The notes under the pieces are model-generated. The model searched no databases and had not been told where the DNA came from. It saw nothing but the letters and a program-made list of their open reading frames with translations. A stretch of 64,000 bases of DNA from Rothia endophytica. GTDB taxonomy: Bacteria > Actinomycetota > Actinomycetes > Actinomycetales > Micrococcaceae. The translations under genes were made by a program, and so were the position numbers. Shown piece by piece: positions 61,966 through 64,000 of this stretch; positions within the stretch are counted from its first letter, which is position 1, and each line of letters begins with the position of its first letter. The stretch lies in contig NZ_CAKMSJ010000004.1 of the NCBI RefSeq assembly GCF_928381505.1, forward strand, positions 124,001-188,000. The letters run 5' to 3'.

Positions 61966-62033
61966 GAGAGTACCCGCTTTGTTTTGAAAGTACCCGCCAA
62001 AGTGAGTACTTTCAAAACAAAGCGGGTACTCTC
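61966..62033. repeat. Perfect 28-bp inverted repeat after acs
   Basis: Arms 61966-61993 and 62006-62033 are exactly complementary over 28 bp with a 12-nt centre. Both arms contain TACCCGCTTTGT or its complement, the same word as in the repeat at 51788, and the centre holds a variant (TACCCGCCAAAGT). It may terminate acs, but without a T-tract it looks more like a mobile or dispersed palindromic element. Confidence 0.85.
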
Positions 62034-62049
62034 ACCAGGAACCAGCAGA

Positions 62050-64000
62050 CTAGCGCTCCGCCAGCACCTGCGCGATAGCGTCCAGCGCTTCTTCGTTCTG
62101 CAGGGAGGACACATCGCCCAACTCCCGACCCTGGTAGAGCTCGCCCAGCAGGCGGCGGGTAATCTTGCCCGAGCGGGTCTTGGGAATATCAGCTACCGCC
62201 ACCACGTCCTTAGGTTTGGCAATGGGGCCAATAGCGTGGCGGACGTGCTCCAGCAGTGCCGCTTTCAGATCCTGTGCGCTCAGTGCCCGCCCAGCCTCAG
62301 ACAGGGTCACGTAGGCGACCGCCTGGTGGCCGGTCAGCTCATCCTCCACCGGGCAGACACCCGCCTCCACCACGGCCTCGTGGGTGACCAGGGCAGACTC
62401 AATCTCAATGGTAGAGAGGCGGTGGCCGGAAATATTAATAACGTCGTCAATGCGGCCCAGGATGTAGGTATCGCCCAGCTCATCGGTCTTAGCGCCGTCG
62501 CCAGCCAAAAACCAGCCGCGCTCGCCAAAGTGCCGCCAGTAGGAATCCAGGTAGCGCTGGGGGTTGCCCCAGACCGTACGAGCCATGGACGGCCCAATTT
62601 TATCCACCACAATGAAGCCCTGCTCACCGGGCGCTACATCCTGCCCCGCCTCGTCCACCACGCGGGTTGAAATGCCGGGCACACTGCGGGTGGCGCAGCC
62701 AGGCTTGGGCTCCAGGGAGGTGCCAGGCACCTGCCCGGGCGCCGCGAACCTGCCCGCCGGGGCAAACTGGGGGTCGTGCGGGCGCGGGGAGCAGACCGTT
62801 GAGCCGGTCTCTGACTGCCACCAGGTATCAATGAAGGACGCGGTGCCGCCGCCCACGTGGGTGCGCAACCAGCGCCAGGCTTCGGGGTTAATAGATTCCC
62901 CTACCGACCCCAGCAGGCGCACCGATGAGAGGTCGTACTTGCCAGCGGGTGGTCCATCCGGGAAGGCACCCATCAGCGAGCGAATCAGGGTGGGGGCGGT
63001 GTAGTAGTTGGTCACGCGATAGCGCTCGATAATCTCAAAGTGGCGCTCAAAGGTGGGGGTGTTGGGGGTGCCCTCGTAAATGACCTGGCTGACGCCGCCC
63101 AGCAGCGGCCCGTAAATTTCGTAGGTGTGGGCGGTGACCCAGGCAAGGTCGGCAGTACACCAGTGCACGGTGTCGCGGACGCGGGCGGGGTCGTTGGTGG
63201 CCGCCAGTTCATCGACGCGCAGGGTGCCGTCCGCTCCCGTGGTTTCAGGCAGCAGGTCAAAGAGCAGGGCGTGGGTGTAGGCGGTCTGGGTTAGGTAGCC
63301 GCCGGTAGTGTGCACCAGGCCTTTGGGCTTGCCCGTGGTGCCGGAGGTGTAGATGATGAAGAGCGGGGTCTCAGCGTCAAAGAACTCGGGGGAGTGGGTC
63401 TCAGGCAGACCCTCGATGAGCTCGTGGTACCAGACGTCGCGGCCCGGCGTCCAGGGCACAGCGGCCCGTGCTTGGTCGGTGCCAGCCGTGCGATCCACCA
63501 CGATGATGTGCTCAATCTGGTTCTCACCGGAGCACGCCTCATCGGCGTTCACTTTGACCGGTACGACCGAGCCGCGGCGATTCTGCCCGTCGGTGGTGAT
63601 GAGTACCTTGGCGCCGGTGTCCTCAACGCGGAAGCGCAGCGCCTCGGCTGAGAAGCCACCGAAGACCAGGGAGTGAATAGCGCCGATGCGGGCGCAGGCC
63701 AGGGTGAAAATCACCGTTTCAGGGATAACTGGCAGGTAGATGACGACCCGGTCACCCTTGGTGACGCCCAGTTTTTCTAGGCCGTGGGCGGCGCGGGCGA
63801 CGCGACGCTGTAACTCGGCGTAGGTAATGGCCTGGCGGTTGCCGGGTTCCCCCTCAAAGAAGAGCGCCACTTTATCACCGCGGCCGGCCTCAACATGGCG
63901 GTCTACGCAGTTGTAGGAAGTATTGAGCGTCCCACCCTCAAACCAGCGAATCTGCGGCACCGTGAACTGCTCTACACCCTCAGGATTGGTGCCCAGGCTC
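62050..64000 (-). CDS. acs: Acetyl-CoA synthetase (5' end outside the window)
   Basis: Forms acetyl-CoA from acetate, CoA and ATP through an acetyl-adenylate. About 649 residues are visible, close to the full family length of about 650; the frame is open to the edge, so the start lies just beyond. The AMP-binding signature is YTSGTTGKPKGLVHTTGGYL. WWQSETGS is the acetate-pocket segment and GDGAKTDELGDTYILGRIDDV the hinge. The C-terminal PKTRSGKITRRLL contains the catalytic Lys that is regulated by acetylation in many species. The first visible residues are LGTNPEGVEQF. Confidence 0.95.
   Translation of the reverse strand, partial: SLGTNPEGVEQFTVPQIRWFEGGTLNTSYNCVDRHVEAGRGDKVALFFEGEPGNRQAITYAELQRRVARAAHGLEKLGVTKGDRVVIYLPVIPETVIFTLACARIGAIHSLVFGGFSAEALRFRVEDTGAKVLITTDGQNRRGSVVPVKVNADEACSGENQIEHIIVVDRTAGTDQARAAVPWTPGRDVWYHELIEGLPETHSPEFFDAETPLFIIYTSGTTGKPKGLVHTTGGYLTQTAYTHALLFDLLPETTGADGTLRVDELAATNDPARVRDTVHWCTADLAWVTAHTYEIYGPLLGGVSQVIYEGTPNTPTFERHFEIIERYRVTNYYTAPTLIRSLMGAFPDGPPAGKYDLSSVRLLGSVGESINPEAWRWLRTHVGGGTASFIDTWWQSETGSTVCSPRPHDPQFAPAGRFAAPGQVPGTSLEPKPGCATRSVPGISTRVVDEAGQDVAPGEQGFIVVDKIGPSMARTVWGNPQRYLDSYWRHFGERGWFLAGDGAKTDELGDTYILGRIDDVINISGHRLSTIEIESALVTHEAVVEAGVCPVEDELTGHQAVAYVTLSEAGRALSAQDLKAALLEHVRHAIGPIAKPKDVVAVADIPKTRSGKITRRLLGELYQGRELGDVSSLQNEEALDAIAQVLAER

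Overview
The window looks like a chromosomal segment of a high-GC Gram-positive actinobacterium of the Micrococcaceae, most likely Rothia or a close relative. The basis is the C50-carotenoid operon (idi-crtE-crtB-crtI-crtYe-crtYf-crtEb), the actinobacterial style of the sulfur and sugar transport loci, frequent GTG starts and many twin-arginine lipoproteins. This taxonomic call is inference from gene content, not from a marker-gene comparison. No rRNA, tRNA, CRISPR array or intact insertion sequence was seen.

Layout. 0-10 kb: a family 2 glycosyltransferase, a secreted subtilase with three S-layer-homology repeats, purA, a two-domain pyruvyltransferase-glycosyltransferase and corA. 10-15.5 kb: a five-gene sulfur-scavenging operon (MetNIQ-like transporter plus two flavin monooxygenase-type enzymes) read leftward behind a SAM-I riboswitch. 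15.9-18.2 kb: a TetR-regulated multidrug efflux pump. 18.3-25.3 kb: a sugar ABC transporter facing a GH13 alpha-glucosidase and a TreR-like regulator. 25.5-29.9 kb: a MetE-like protein, a MerR regulator and ilvD. 30.1-33.4 kb: an amino-acid permease interrupted by an amber codon, an Lrp-type regulator and ornithine cyclodeaminase, bracketed by direct repeats. 33.6-34.8 kb: an RNase H-fold protein with an unrecognised N-terminal half. 34.9-40.1 kb: the carotenoid operon, bracketed by near-identical hairpins, with crtE carrying an internal deletion. 40.3-53.9 kb: DedA, metY, pirin, a NlpC/P60-type wall hydrolase, an AlbA_2/ATPase protein, a trans-sulfuration enzyme with an amino-acid ABC transporter, and a lipoprotein PBP. 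58.8-64 kb: an SDR-tspO-GNAT set, a gamma-glutamylcyclotransferase-like protein and acs, which runs off the right edge.

The most unusual stretch is 54.2-58.6 kb, a decayed defence and toxin-antitoxin region. It holds an HsdR N-terminal fragment joined to an HsdS C-terminal fragment, an AT-rich gene of unknown function, an AbiE pair broken in both genes (one-base frameshift in abiEii, nonsense codon in abiEi), one intact Abi_2 gene with an RNxxxH motif, and a yefM-yoeB pair with at least two frameshifts. A second YefM-like tail, 2.5 kb away, is fused in frame to a GNAT acetyltransferase.

Themes that tie genes together. Sulfur acquisition recurs (SAM riboswitch operon, MetE-like, metY, MetB/CGL-type enzyme with ABC importer). 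The SLH-tagged protease lies close to a CsaB-like pyruvyltransferase domain, the enzyme type that makes the wall ligand SLH domains bind. Several genes carry precise lesions (crtE, permease, abiE, yoeB) inside otherwise well-preserved reading frames, which suggests recent loss or, in some cases, sequence error.
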